Positions 34,463 through 45,773 are shown, numbered from the stretch's first letter. The stretch is 64,000 nucleotides of DNA from Chlorops oryzae (GCA_020466095.1 CM035806.1:141993434-142057433), one strand, 5' to 3'. The notes: generated from the sequence alone by a model not told the origin. Numbers and translations are program-made.

Positions 34463-36222
34463 CTATGAATTTGAATAGATAAATACTGTAGATTTCACAG
34501 AATTTAGAGTCAATAGAATGTGCGTTCTTTGCTAATTTTTTTATTTTTTTTTTATTCATTTTTTTGTTTTCACCTTCATCAGACTTCAGCAAGTTCCTGA
34601 GTCCTCTACAATCCATCCAATGTCATTGTTTAGTAAATCCTATATAAATTACAGACATTGGGAGTTCCTCTTGTTGTTTCGCACTTTCGCTTTGGCCAAT
34701 ACGATGATTGAATAGAATTCATTTATTATGAACTTAATGCATCGATGACAATGACAGTCAGAGCACTTGAACACAATTCCTCACTTACATGTTCGCTATA
34801 CACTTTGAAGCGTGTTTATGATATTTGTGTTGGTACAACCTCATGGAAGGCTGTCGGCAAGGACCCCAAAATCTATACGGTTGTCAGTACAGACAAGGGA
34901 ACTAGTTCAAAGTTCAGCAGTGCGAATTCCCAGGCACAGTCGGTGGAAAATTTTAAAAAAAAAAAAAAAAAAAAAAAAATTGATTGGGTTTTATGCTAAA
35001 TATTGTGATTACTCGAATTTCGGAGGCTCTTTGAACCCACAAGTTGTAACACTTAAATCTCTATTGACAATGCGAAATAGGAGCTTCGTTTTTGCAGAAA
35101 AATGAATGTGCAAAAGGAAAATTTGGGCTCGCAATCCGAAAGTTCGAATTCAAATCTGTGAGCAGACGAAAAAAAGAAAGAAAAAAAAACAATTTTCAAA
35201 AATTTTAGGCTAACATGGGAGAAGGGTGATTGTGAGGCCGTTTCTGAAGGAAAGGATACGATCATCTCTACGTATATTTTAAAAATTTCTAAAGAATTAA
35301 TATTTGCCTGAACGCTGGATGGGTACAGTAAAATGGAACCTCGAGACTGTAGAACCTACCGCGGCGGATGCAACCGATAGAACAAAATGGAGAAATTGAT
35401 CGCGTTTTGCGGACTCCGGGATAGGCCGGGACTTTTGAAATGCAAGAAGAAGAATGTTTGCCGCACTCTACAATATGGCAATGAAGGTAATGCCCTCGCA
35501 CAAGCGTCAACATAGGGTACGAATGTCATTAGGCCTACTTATTAAAAACTTTTTCCCGCTGCTTAGTCTTTTTGGTCCGAAAAGCCAAAGGTTTTTTAAA
35601 ACTGATCAGTGGAGTACTATTGACACTGACACTGGTCAATGGCCAATTGGCATTTCCTGCTGGGTAAATACTCGAATTGCTGAGCAAAACTTTGAAGTGT
35701 GAGCACATGATTTCATTGAAATTAATGTAAAACAATTGATAATGTTCCAACTATCGTAGATACGAATTGTGGATGGCTGAGTGAGAGAAACAGAAAAAGA
35801 GAAAGAGACAGAGAGGTGTGTGTATGTGTGTGTGTGTGTGTGTGTGGAGGTGAGTGTTGCGTTAATGACAAATCGCACTTGAATGTTGAAAAATTAATGT
35901 GATATTTGGGAAACCAGCTTAAAAGCATTCGGAATGAATAGCAAAAAGTAGCAAAAAGGACGAAAAAAAAAACATTTGAAAATGACATCAAAATGCAAGG
36001 GCAATTCTTATTCTCCATTTTAGCTTGAGTTTCTTTCAATGTACAACAAAATCATTCAAACTGCATACGTACATATGCATGGGTATGTTTGTATATTGTA
36101 TGTACCTATGTGTTTATATGTATGGATTTTTGTGCATATGTGTATGCTAGTGTCTCTTCACACACAAATTCTAATCTATATTCGCTTTGCATAGTAGTTG
36201 CTGTATTTTGTAGTGTAGCTGA

Positions 36223-36259
<37 letters not shown>

Positions 36260-36998
36260 GCTGTTGCTGTTGCTGTTGCCGTAGTTGCATTGGTAGTGGC
36301 AGTAGGGCTTTCATGTGAAAAGTTTTCGTCATTTGCATACTTAACGCATTAACAGTAGAGCAGCAAGAGCAATCAAGTCTGGGCATGCCTCTTTTAAAGT
36401 ATCCTTCGCCCTAATGCAATGCATGGTCGTGGCCCTTAACGTTTGCTGTTTGCCATTGCAACGCTATTTCCATGCAAATGCGGTCCAGAATATCTCCTCA
36501 GCTTTTGCTCTTGCTCTTGCTACTGCTGCTGCTGCTGCTTCCCTTAAAGCGTGCTGCATACTCCATGCATTATGGCATTGCCATGTTGAAGTGCATGTTT
36601 CAATTCGTTTCTATTATCACAACAACCAGCGATTATAGTCCAGATAAGTGTTAACAATTTTAAAGCAGAATAAAAAAGAGAAGAAAATGAAATCCCAGAA
36701 TAAAGAAAATTTAAACTAACACACAAGCAACACCACCATCGATGGATACAAAATGATTATTTTTATTATATTTGGCTGTCGTTTTTTTTTTTCTTTTGGT
36801 GGTGAATTGCGATATCAGCAGAAAAGTTTTCTTTGTTTGAGCTTTCAAAAATTTTAAATGAAAAATTCAATCAAACTTTCGCTTCGTTTTTTCCCGCATA
36901 TGTACAGGCTCATGGTTTACAACATATGTACATATTTTAATGTTTTTGAAGGTTTAAACTTTCAAATGATAGTCTTCAGCTAAACCAGGTTTATTAAT
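34463..36998. other. Gene-less stretch with simple repeats
   Basis: No supported gene. An A-tract lies at 34955-34979, (GT)n at about 35817-35846, a GTT/GCT run at 36220-36282, and a CTG cluster at 36521-36540. The last two give polyVal, polyGln or polyLeu frames depending on the reading and could be host regulatory DNA. Confidence 0.45.
36220..36282. repeat. (GTT)n/(GCTGTT)n trinucleotide repeat
   Basis: About 60 bp of GTT repeats passing into GCTGTT. A polyGln frame appears on the minus strand, but no domain flanks it. Confidence 0.9.
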
Positions 36999-37084
36999 TA
37001 TACCTTTTCCGAAGGAAAGGGTATATTAAGTTTGGCACGGTGTATGTAACATACCAAAGGAGTCGCGGTAGATATAGACATATA

Positions 37085-38372
37085 TTAGGTGTAGTAAAAA
37101 GAAATCCATTATTTTTCCAATAGATGGCGTTATTTATCTGCATCTCGCGTTGTATAAGTCCGATCGTGTTCCGCTAGGGGGCATTAGAAAGATGACAGTT
37201 CCTACTAAAAAAGCTTTTTTGACACTTTTTTGATTGATTGATTCAGTTTTGTTTGAGAGCTTGTCAAAGATGGACATCAGCAAAGAGAAAATTCGCTACA
37301 TTTTACAGTTTTTCTTCGATAAGGGAGAAAACGCAAGCCAGGCGGCTGAAAATGTGAATAGCGTTTATGGACCTGATACTGTAACAGCCAATCATGCGCA
37401 ATTTTGGTTTCGTCGATTCCGTTCCCGTAACTTCGATGTCAAGGATGCACCACGCACTGGAAGGCCAATTGTCGAAGATGTCGATAAAATCATGGAAATT
37501 ATCGAGTCCGACCGTCATGTTAGCACTGTTTCGATTGCAAAAGAGCTAAAGATTGCACAAAAAACCGTTTGGAACCATTTGAATAAGGCTGGATACACAA
37601 AGAAGCTCGATGTATGGGTGCCACACGAGTTAACGCAAAAAAACCTCATAGACCGAATTTCCATCTGCGAATCGCTGCTGAACCGCAACAAAATCGACCC
37701 ATTTCTGAAGCGGTTGGTGACTGGTGATGAAAAGTGGGTCACTTACGACAACGTCAAGCGAAAACGGTCGTGGTCGAAACACGGTGAACCGGCGGAAACG
37801 GTGGCCAAGCCAGGATTGACGGCCAGGAAGGTTTTGCTGTGTGTTTGGTGGGATTGGCAGGGAATTATCTACTATGAGCTGCTCCCATACGGCAAAACTC
37901 TTAACTCGGAACTCTACTGTCAACAATTGGACCGTCTGAAGGAAGCAATCGCCCATAAGCGGCCAGCTTTGGCCAATAGGAGAGGAATTGTGTTCCATCA
38001 GGACAACGCCAGGCCACACACATCGATAGTGACTCGCCAGAAGCTCCGGGAGTTTGGTTGGGAGGTTCTTTTGCATCCACCTTATAGTCCGGACCTGGCA
38101 CCAAGTGATTACCATCTGTTCCTGTCCATGGCGAACAATTTTGCTGGTGAAACATTCGCTTCAAGAGAGGCTTCTGAAATTCGACTGTCTCAATTTTTTG
38201 CTAATAGGAACGAGGGCTTCTATGAGAGAGGCATAATGAAGTTACCTTTAAAATGGCAACAAGTTATCGAACAAAACGGCTCATATTTGACCTAAATCGG
38301 GTCATTCTAACTATCTTAAATAAAGCCCTCAATTTAATGCAAAAATAATGGATTTCTTTTTACTACACCTAA
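37085..38372 (+). mobile_element. Mariner transposon, apparently full length
   Basis: The element is 1288 bp with 32-bp TIRs (37085-37116 and 38341-38372) that match perfectly by eye, beginning TTAGGTGTAGTAAAAAGAAA. TA flanks both sides (37083-37084; 38373-38374). It carries one uninterrupted transposase gene. Perfect TIRs and an open frame suggest a young, possibly still active copy. It landed in the TATATA stretch of a DINE-C element. Confidence 0.95.
37270..38295 (+). CDS. Mariner transposase (DD34D)
   Basis: This 341-codon frame encodes a cut-and-paste transposase that binds the mariner TIRs and inserts at TA. I start it at ATG 37270 (MDISKEKIRYIL) because upstream in-frame codons are TTG rather than ATG and this ATG has an AAAG context. 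The N-terminal half has two helix-turn-helix regions (residues ~1-110), including WFRRFRSRNFDVKDAPRTGR. The linker WVPHEL motif follows. Catalytic residues are D in TGDEKW, D in FHQDNARPH, and D in YSPDLAPSDYHLF, with 34 residues between the last two. Length is normal for the family (about 340-350). The sequence looks like the mellifera subfamily from recalled motifs, not from a search. No stop or frameshift is visible. Confidence 0.95.
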   Translation: MDISKEKIRYILQFFFDKGENASQAAENVNSVYGPDTVTANHAQFWFRRFRSRNFDVKDAPRTGRPIVEDVDKIMEIIESDRHVSTVSIAKELKIAQKTVWNHLNKAGYTKKLDVWVPHELTQKNLIDRISICESLLNRNKIDPFLKRLVTGDEKWVTYDNVKRKRSWSKHGEPAETVAKPGLTARKVLLCVWWDWQGIIYYELLPYGKTLNSELYCQQLDRLKEAIAHKRPALANRRGIVFHQDNARPHTSIVTRQKLREFGWEVLLHPPYSPDLAPSDYHLFLSMANNFAGETFASREASEIRLSQFFANRNEGFYERGIMKLPLKWQQVIEQNGSYLT

Positions 38373-38417
38373 TATATATATTCTTGATCAGGGTGACAAG
38401 AGGAATCGATCTAGCCA

Positions 38418-38457
<40 letters not shown>

Positions 38458-38859
38458 GGTCACACTTTAGTTTTTCGCAATTTACTCCTAAGCTATGAAA
38501 GATATCATATTGAAATTTGGCATGGACTTCAACCAGGTAAATGTCCGAAAAACTGCATACACATTTTTTTCGTAGTCCCTTCTTGGGTCGTGGGAAGTGG
38601 TTCAGAAGTTTCAAAAATCACGATTTTTAACGTTTTTCCTGGATAACTTTTTTACTATACATCCCAGCTTATTGAAATTTGGTGTGTGTATAGCTACTAT
38701 GTAGACTTAAGCTTTCGCTGAAAAAAAATTGCGACATCGCTATAACTATGGTCATCATCCTACACAATAGAAAAAAACACTCTTTCTCTTATTCTCATAT
38801 CTGAATACAAAAATTTTTTTTTGCTTCTTCTGATTGTGTATTTTGCCGCCAAATAAAGT

Positions 38860-39500
38860 CGTCCATTATGGATAAATTTTGACCATGACCACATTTCGCG
38901 AAATTCGTAAAAATTGATTTTCACTATTTTGAATTGAGTATTTCGCAGCTAAACAAAATGTCCTCTAAGGGTTAAAATTTGATCAAGACCACCATCCGCG
39001 AAATTCGCGAAATTTTGATTTTCACTATTTTGAAGTGAGTATTTCGCAGTTAAACAAAATGTCCTCTAAGGGTTAAAATTTGATCAAGACCACCATCCGC
39101 GAAATTCGCGAAAACCTGATTTTCACTATTTTTAATTGAGTATTTCGCAGCTAAACAAAATGTCCTCTAAGGGTTAAAATTTGATCAAGACCACCATCCG
39201 CGAAATTCGCAAAAATTTGATTTTCACTATTTTGAAGTGAGTATTTCGCAGCTAAACAAAATGTCCTCTAAGGGTTAAAATTTGATCAAGACCACCATCC
39301 GCGAAATTCGCGAAAATTTGATTTTCACTATTTTGAAGTGAGTATTTCGCAGCTAAACAAAATGTCCTCTAAGGGTTAAAATGTGATCAAGACCACCATC
39401 CGCGAAATTCGCGAAAATTTGATTTTCATTATTTTGAATTGAGTATTTCGCAGCTAGACATATTGTCCTCTAACGGTTAAAATTTGACCATGACCACCAT
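38860..39500. repeat. 101-bp tandem array inside DINE-C
   Basis: Six starts of GTCCTCTAAGGGTTAAAAT (the last reads GTCCTCTAACGGTTAAAAT) fall at 38960, 39061, 39162, 39263, 39364 and 39465, each about 101 bp apart. Units are highly similar, including CATCCGCGAAATTCGCGAAA. The other DINE-C copy has only about one unit at 42640-42780. Confidence 0.92.
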
Positions 39501-39695
39501 TCGCGAAATTTTTTTGCTTAGTAATAATCTCGAGTTTTCCTAAATCGAAGTACAGATAAGGTATAAATAGATATCCAAGCTAGAACAACGAAAACGGCAG
39601 GAATTTTCGTTAAGGTAATGTTTTAACATATTTTAGGCTGAGGAAAAGGTATGTGTGCAATCGGCTTTGCCGATGTAAACTTCTTTACTTGTTTT

Positions 39696-40098
39696 ATATG
39701 AAAATTTCTTTAAAAAAAAAAATCTTCAAATATATCAAAGGCAATTGATTGAATTCAACTAAAAGAATTGCGTAATATTCGAAAATTTAAACTTTCGCAA
39801 CTCTTAAAGTTGAAGACTACAATCCGTCATGTTGTAATTTTGTATGTTTGGATATAGCATAAATCGATTACATAATTACACTGTTAGGCTCATAATCATC
39901 AACCCAGCCTTTAGACTCCATAGAACTTTAAGCTTTCCAACTAATTTTAATAGTCTTAATAAAAGTTTTGCGGGGTTTTTATTTGTTTTCTACAGAGTTG
40001 GGAGATGGTGCACTCAAAAGTGTTAGTTAAGTAGTTTACGAAATGATGAATGCATTAAAAGCTTAAAAAATAGTTAATAAAATTATACAGATATTTCA
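39696..40098. other. AT-rich gene-less stretch
   Basis: I see no gene or element here. Confidence 0.5.
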
Positions 40099-40106
40099 CT
40101 ATTTAT

Positions 40107-40585
40107 TAGTGATGTTGCGAATATTCGCATTCGCATTCGTATTCGCGAATATTCGCATATTTCTGGACATTCGTATTCGCATTCGCAAAATTTTATGTGC
40201 ATATTTGGCGAATATTAACGTCCGAAAAATATACAAATCCTATGGATGTTATAGTTTTATTTTATGTAGATTGACTTAATATGTATATTGATTTGTAGAT
40301 TACAAAACAAAATATTTAAAAGTTATTCAAAACAGGCTTGGAGAAAAAATTTAAATTCATTTTCTTTACGAAAACAGATTAATTAAATAACTTATTTTTC
40401 TGAATCATTGGGCAGCACTCTAACAAAAAATATGTGGGGCTTACAGGGCACTTCAGCTCTCAATAACAAATCATAGAAAACTGAACATTCGCATTCGCAT
40501 TCGTATTCGCGAATATCGGCGACAGATATTCGCATTTGCATTCGCATTCGCGAATGTTTAAAAAACCACATTCGTAACATCACTA
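40107..40585. mobile_element. hAT MITE with ATTCGC subterminal repeats
   Basis: TAGTGATGTTGCGAAT and, inverted, ATTCGTAACATCACTA form the ends. Perfect 8-bp duplications CTATTTAT lie at 40099-40106 and 40586-40593. Clusters of ATTCGC/GCGAAT hexamers lie just inside both ends (about 40118-40190; 40485-40557), fitting arrays of subterminal transposase-binding sites. It is 479 bp and non-coding. Confidence 0.9.
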
Positions 40586-40849
40586 CTATTTATTACCAGC
40601 TTTAGTGACCACTAAATTTAGTGTGTATGATTATATTTGAACTACACTCAAATAGTGGAATATTTAAGCAATCACTAGATGAAAGCTGCAATACATATCA
40701 CATGCACTCGCCACTCATATGAACACGCTGAAATTTTAACACTCCAAAATAAAAATGATCTCAAAATTTGAATAGGCTCGGAATTTAATAAGCACGTAGC
40801 ATTAACATACATCACACAACCTTTGCCTTTTTGCGTTAAAAATTAATTT

Positions 40850-41290
40850 CCCGGCGGCAAACAGTGCCCACTGCCTACAAAGTATACGAGACTGAATACG
40901 AGACCTGCCTATTAATAGCTACAAGGTTTTCGAGATTATGGGCGAACTGCCCACCAATAGCTTACAAAGTATACGAGATTGTAGGCGAACCGATTACCAA
41001 TAGCTTACAAGGTATACAAGATTGTAGGCGAACCGCTTACCAATATCTTACAAAGTATACAAGACTGTCAGCGACCTGCCTACCAATATCTTACAAAGTT
41101 TACAAGATTGAAGGCGAACTTCCTGCCAATAGTTTACTTTATGTGGTGGTGGTAGGCGTTCGCTCTACAAAACGGTCACGCTCGAACAAAAGTATACTAG
41201 GATGGTATATGAGGTCGTAAGCATTACCGGCTACGGCCTACGAAATGTGTTGCGGTTCATCGCCTCTGTAAGCAGCATTTTACTCGCTGG
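40850..41290 (+). mobile_element. 43-bp-repeat element, medium copy
   Basis: Begins CCGGCGGCAAACAGTGCC and has about six 43-bp units with ACAAAGTATACGAGACTG-type cores. The conserved tail follows (CTCTACAAAACGGTCACGCT and AGTATACTAGGATGGTATAT), ending TTTTACTCGCTGG. Imperfect terminal inverted repeats CC(A/G)GCG...CGCTGG are visible. Target duplications are not clear. Confidence 0.78.
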
Positions 41291-41923
41291 AAATGCTTAG
41301 TACACTACCCTCAACTCTTGTCTTGTATAGCTCGCGAATGAACTATTAGTTCAATTGAAGGTATGAGTTCACTGAATGAACAAACTAACGCGTTCAGAAC
41401 AAACTTACAGCCGAGTCAGACGTAACAATAAATGTTTCGACAATATACAAAAAAAAACAAGTATAGAAACACGTACGAAGAACAGAGACGCTTGCTGGTT
41501 CAATATTGCTGTGCTCATCTTTCTTCTCATGCACAAATAATATGTTTGTGTACTTTGGTCGGTTAACTGTTCATTCAACAATCGAAACTAACTGACTTCA
41601 ATGTGCGAAAAAAATTTATAAATAAAATTGTGCATATTCTGACATCTCTAGCCCTTGAAAAAGTGTTTAAAACCAACTCATAACATTAATTTAATTATTT
41701 TTTGGTTTTTTGTCGATATGTTAACCTGTATGGCCACCTCTTTTCAGTTCTACGAATGTAGTTATCACTATTTTCAAACCTAAAAACAATGGGAAAAGCC
41801 ACAAGTCGATTTAAATTTCTCATACGAGTTTTGACAACTCATTTCCCATTTTGTTAAATGAACAAAACTAAATGCATCTCATTAATAATAAATATAATTA
41901 AATTTATTTTACACGAAACTTAA
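41291..41923. other. Gene-less stretch
   Basis: No gene seen. Several GTTCA/TGAAC motifs recur at 41340-41400, but I cannot define an element. Confidence 0.4.
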
Positions 41924-42779
41924 TACAGGTAAAACTGCTATAACGCGGTGAATAGGTTCTTCTGAATAGGTGAAATCGCCTTGTAGGAGACTCTAACTCT
42001 ATACAAAAATCAGAGTTTGGTTCCAAAGTAAAAAAAATTTCAATAAAATATTGGAATTTGTATACATACTTAGTAAAAATATGTGCTTAATATAATTTTG
42101 TGTATTTATTTGTTGAGTCATTAGAACATACGTATTATTTTTTTTTTTTTTTGATTGATGCTTTTATTTGCAATGCCGACAGCAAACTAACAAAAAAACT
42201 ATTACATCAAATGAAAGTAGCATAAATCATTGTGTGATGTTAGAACCGCGGGGAAAGCCCCCTTTTTTTTATTTTTAAATGTCGTTGACTACACAATTAC
42301 GTATTTGTTTGTCACTTTGTAAACACATGTTCAAGTGTAGGGTGGCAATGCTATAACAAAATAGCTACCAAAGTATGGACAAAATGCAAAGAATTTTATT
42401 TGGGCAAGAAAACCTTTTTCAAATTAAAATAGTAAATATTTGAAACAAGTAAAGAAGTTTACATCGGCTAAGCCGATTGCACACATACCTTTTCCTCAGC
42501 CTAAAATATGTTAAAACATTACCCTAACAAAAATTCCTGCAGTTTTTGTTGTTCTAGCTTGGATATCTAGCTACACCTTATCAGTGCTTCGATTTAGCTT
42601 CACAATTGTTATTAAGTACAAAATTTTTACGAATTGTGGGCATGGTCAAACTTTAACCGTTAGAGGACATTATGTCTAGCTGCGAAATACTCAATTCGAA
42701 ATAGTGAAAATCAAATTTTTGTGATTTTCTCGGATGGTGGTAATGGTCAAATTCTAACCATAAGTGACGACTTTATTTG

Positions 42780-45127
42780 CACAGAAAAAATAGATTGTAG
42801 TAATGGCAAATGATTTCTGCATTTGGTATGCTAGTAAAAATAAAGTATTTGAACTAAATAAAAAATAGTCGTCTTGAGATAAAATTAGTAAAGAGAAATG
42901 AAATTTCAGTTGCCGCGTTGATTTTGCGCAACTGTAATGTAGTTGAAACAAAAGCCAAACTGCTCTTGACAAGAACAAACAACAATTTTATTTACCACGA
43001 ATGGAATATTCGTTAAGTTTAATGAATATTTTTTGAAAATACTAATCCATAGAATTTTTGTAAAATCAAAAATATTTTTGTTTAAGTTAAATAATGGAAA
43101 TTAGTTAAGTCAAAGAAAAAGGGGACAAATTTGCTGTTAAGGTAAACAACATTTATTCATTTCAACGTGCATCTACTGTTGAATTTGACAGGCATCAGCT
43201 GATTATTGGTCATTCTCTCTGTGTTAATTGAAATGAGAAGACTCGTGTATGTGCTTTTGCGGTTTGTTTTTTAATAAAACGCTGAAATTCAAAATTAAAC
43301 ATTGAATAAAAAGAAAATGGACCAGGCAACAGAAAAGGTAGATGCTGGGATTTTATCATTTGACCTGGAAAGTGATGATATGAGCATTGAAAGTGCTGAA
43401 AGTGCGGAGGTGTTCAATTTGTTAGCATCATGGGAACTGTCTTTTGATGCAATCAAAACAGTCATTGACTGCAGGATCAATTCCTTGAGTCGATTAAAAA
43501 TGCTGAACAAGGAGGATATCAATGAAATTTTCGACTCCAGACAATTATTTGGAGAAAAAGTTTGTTTCCGTTATAATCTTCAAAAGTGGGGTATTGAAAA
43601 CAATGTAGGTATATATGCAAAGATCAAATTTATTTTTTCTCATGTTAAAGTTTTTTTTCATTTCTAGTACGAGCCGTTGCAAGGCACTGATTGCACTTCA
43701 TCTAACTCAACCCGCGTAGAAGAGTGCATGAGCTCCCCTATTGCTATTGAGTATTCATTCAAATTAAAAGAAGCTTTAGAAAAAACAGTAGATGGCAAAG
43801 ATATTATTTCAAAATTTTTGGTCACCAACACATTAAATGAGAGAGACCAGACTGCTATTGTACGAATTATTGTGGACTATTTTATATTGAATAACATTCA
43901 AATGGACGCTAAGGCCATGAAAAGTTTAGCAGAAGATATAACCAAACTTTTTCCGTCGGAGAATGCAACAACTTACTACATACCACGATCGAAAATCAAA
44001 AATGCGTCTGGAAAATTGTATGATCGGTACTATAATCAAAGAAATAAAAGGAAAAACTTAACTTTAAGGTCCTCTTCTCCTAAAATACACAAGCCGAACT
44101 GTGAATTAAATGCTGTTGGACAAGAAATAAAAAGTCCAAATGATATTGCTGAGTTTCAGTTGAAGAAAAAATGGTTGGTGCACAACATCCCTCAGGATAT
44201 AAAAGCTCATTGGCAATCAACTTCAGTTTTACGGCTTAAAGAAAAGAAGGCACCTTTAAAAGAATTTTTGAATAACTGGCCCAGATACAAGGACCCTATT
44301 GGATATGAATTAATTGACATAGACTTTGAAACGTTATACCCAGGAAAACATAATCTGATGTTTGAAAAAATTGACGAACTTGAGAAAGTTATGATGGAAA
44401 CCATATTTCCAATTTATATCAAAGACAAACTAAATATGCAGTACCTTGAAAAACTAAAGGCAGAAACAAACAGGGGTATTCTAAGCATGTACATTAAAAT
44501 AAAGTTATTTTCAAAAAAAAATGGCAATTAAATTAAGTGCCTCAGTATATGTATAAGTATATTATAACGTTTTGAAAAGAGCTTAAATGAATTTTGTATC
44601 TTTAAATTAGAAAAAAAAAATTTATTCGAATGATTTTTTAAGTGTTTAAGTTATGTCTGATCTCTTACTTTATAATCCTAAGTTAAACGAAGTTTGTATT
44701 GATTTTTATTTTTTACTCTTTATTTTTTTTAAATATATATGTACATACATACCATGAACAATAATAAAATAATTAAAAAAAACTTATAAAAACAATTATT
44801 TTAAAAGGAAACTTTTGGTATTTACAATTTCGCAGGTTGAGGAAAATACAAATGGTTTTAAAACAACATTTTTCGCATTTAAGCCCCTGTAGTTCGGGCA
44901 AATGAAAGCGCATTTGAATTTACCATTACTTTTTTATTATGTTCATAGTTAAAACAAGCAAAAGCGTATTTGATTTAACATTCTTAACATTTGATATTAA
45001 GAGTGTTTGCCAAATGCAATTTTACTGTTAAATCAAATAGCAATTGCTATTGGGTACATTTCGAATGCAAATTCTATTTGTGGTAAGGTTAAAATCATTT
45101 GATATTACTAGGTCATTTTTTTCTGTG
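42780..45127 (+). mobile_element. Gene-carrying TIR transposon (CACAG...CTGTG), unclassified
   Basis: Boundaries come from comparing the split DINE-C with its uninterrupted counterpart. The insert starts CACAGAAAAAATAGATTG and ends CATTTTTTTCTGTG, with a 2-bp TG target duplication (42778-42779; 45128-45129). ATTTG/CAAAT motifs are frequent within ~350 bp of both ends, as in subterminal binding repeats. The only gene is a two-exon SAM-like protein. CAC termini and a 2-bp duplication are loosely CACTA-like, but no transposase of any class is recognisable. The element at 24642-25431 has similar ends and a 2-bp duplication (TA). Confidence 0.75.
43317..44531 (+). CDS. Two-exon SAM-like protein of unknown function, transposon-borne
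   Basis: I predict exon 1 at 43317-43604 (ATG in AAAATGG context), a 63-bp intron 43605-43667 (AAT|GTAGGT, then a T-rich tract and TTTCTAG|TAC), and exon 2 at 43668-44531. The intron is phase 0, giving 383 codons. Exon 1 has an acidic start (DLESDDMSIESAESAE), then a helical segment (residues ~33-95) patterned like a SAM domain: SRLKMLNKEDINEIF and LFGEKVCFRYNLQKW. Exon 2 has a helical region with ERDQTAIVRIIVDYF, a basic segment GKLYDRYYNQRNKRK that could bind nucleic acid or direct nuclear import, and a C-terminal part with FLNNWPRYKDPIGYELIDID and LYPGKHNLMF. The layout recalls multi-copy SAM-domain proteins annotated in insects and other animals (recalled, not searched). It lies wholly inside the CACAG element. 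No DDE, HUH or tyrosine recombinase motif is seen. The frame is open, so selection may be acting or the insertion may be recent. Confidence 0.8.
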
Positions 45128-45773
45128 TGGCGGTTAAATACACAATCAGAAGAAGCAAAAACAAAATCAGTTTTGTATAGAGATATGAGAATAAGAGAAA
45201 GAGTGTTTTTTTCTTATTTGTAGGATCATGACCTTAGTAATAGCAATATCTCAATTGTTTTTCAGCCAAAGCTTAAGTCTACATAGTAGCTATACACACA
45301 GCGAACTTCAATAGGCTGGGATGTAACGTAAAAAAGTTATCCGCGAAAAACGTAAAAAATCGTGATTTTTTAAACTTCTGAACCACTTCCCACGACCCAA
45401 GAAGGGACTACGAAAAAAATGTGTATGCAATTTTTCGGACATTTACCTGGTTCAAGTCCATGCCAAATTTCAATATGATATCTTTCATGGCTTAGGAATA
45501 AATTACGAATAACTAAAGTGTGACCGACAGACAGACGGACAGAAAGACACGGCTAGATCGACTCCTCTTGTCACCCCGATCAAGAATATATATATATGTC
45601 TATATCTATCGCGACTCCTTTGGTATGTTACATACTCCGTGCCAAACTTAATATACCCTTTTCTTCGGAAAAGGTATAAAAATGTTCGTAAAAATCGCGT
45701 TGTAAGAATATGTCCGCATTTTAGGAACCGCGTTGTAGCGAAAACGTGTTATAGGAAACCGCGTTTACCTGTA

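Larger units (their letters stand above)
36999..39695 (+). mobile_element. DINE-1-like element, family C, copy 1, split by mariner
   Basis: Starts TTATACCTTTTCCGAAGGAA and resumes after the mariner with TTCTTGATCAGGGTGACAAG and GCCATGTCTGTCTG. It has a 101-bp tandem array and ends with the hairpin TCGGCTTTGCCGA plus TTTACTTGTTTT. Without the 1.29-kb mariner it is about 1.4 kb. A second copy on the minus strand (42443-45680) confirms continuity across the mariner site. Non-coding. Confidence 0.85.
42443..45680 (-). mobile_element. DINE-1-like element, family C, copy 2, split by CACAG element
   Basis: On the minus strand it starts TTATACCTTTTCCGAAGAAAA and ends with the TCGGCTTAGCCGA hairpin and TTTACTTGTTT at 42443. 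It matches the copy at 36999-39695 on both sides of a 2.35-kb insertion. That other copy supplies the empty site: ACTTTATTTGGCGGC there, against ACTTTATTTG[insert]TGGCGG here. Only about one 101-bp unit is present. Confidence 0.85.
41926..45771. mobile_element. Pogo/Tigger-like element (CAGGTAAA ends) hosting nested insertions
   Basis: CAGGTAAAACTGCTATAACG at the left and CCGCGTTTACCTG at the right are imperfect inverted ends flanked by TA (41924-41925; 45772-45773). GCGTTGTA/ATAACGCGG motifs occur inside both ends. CAG-starting TIRs with a TA target suggest pogo/Tigger. Its own sequence is only about 600 bp (41926-42442, 45681-45771); the rest is a DINE-C insertion. Outer layer of a three-deep nest. 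Confidence 0.65.

Noticed and set aside
36171..36386. PolyGln frame on the minus strand
   Set aside because: A trinucleotide repeat without flanking domains; other frames give polyVal or polyLeu.
40118..40557. Interstitial telomere-like hexamer (ATTCGC)
   Set aside because: The hexamers lie inside a well-bounded hAT MITE and match no fly or general insect telomere repeat.
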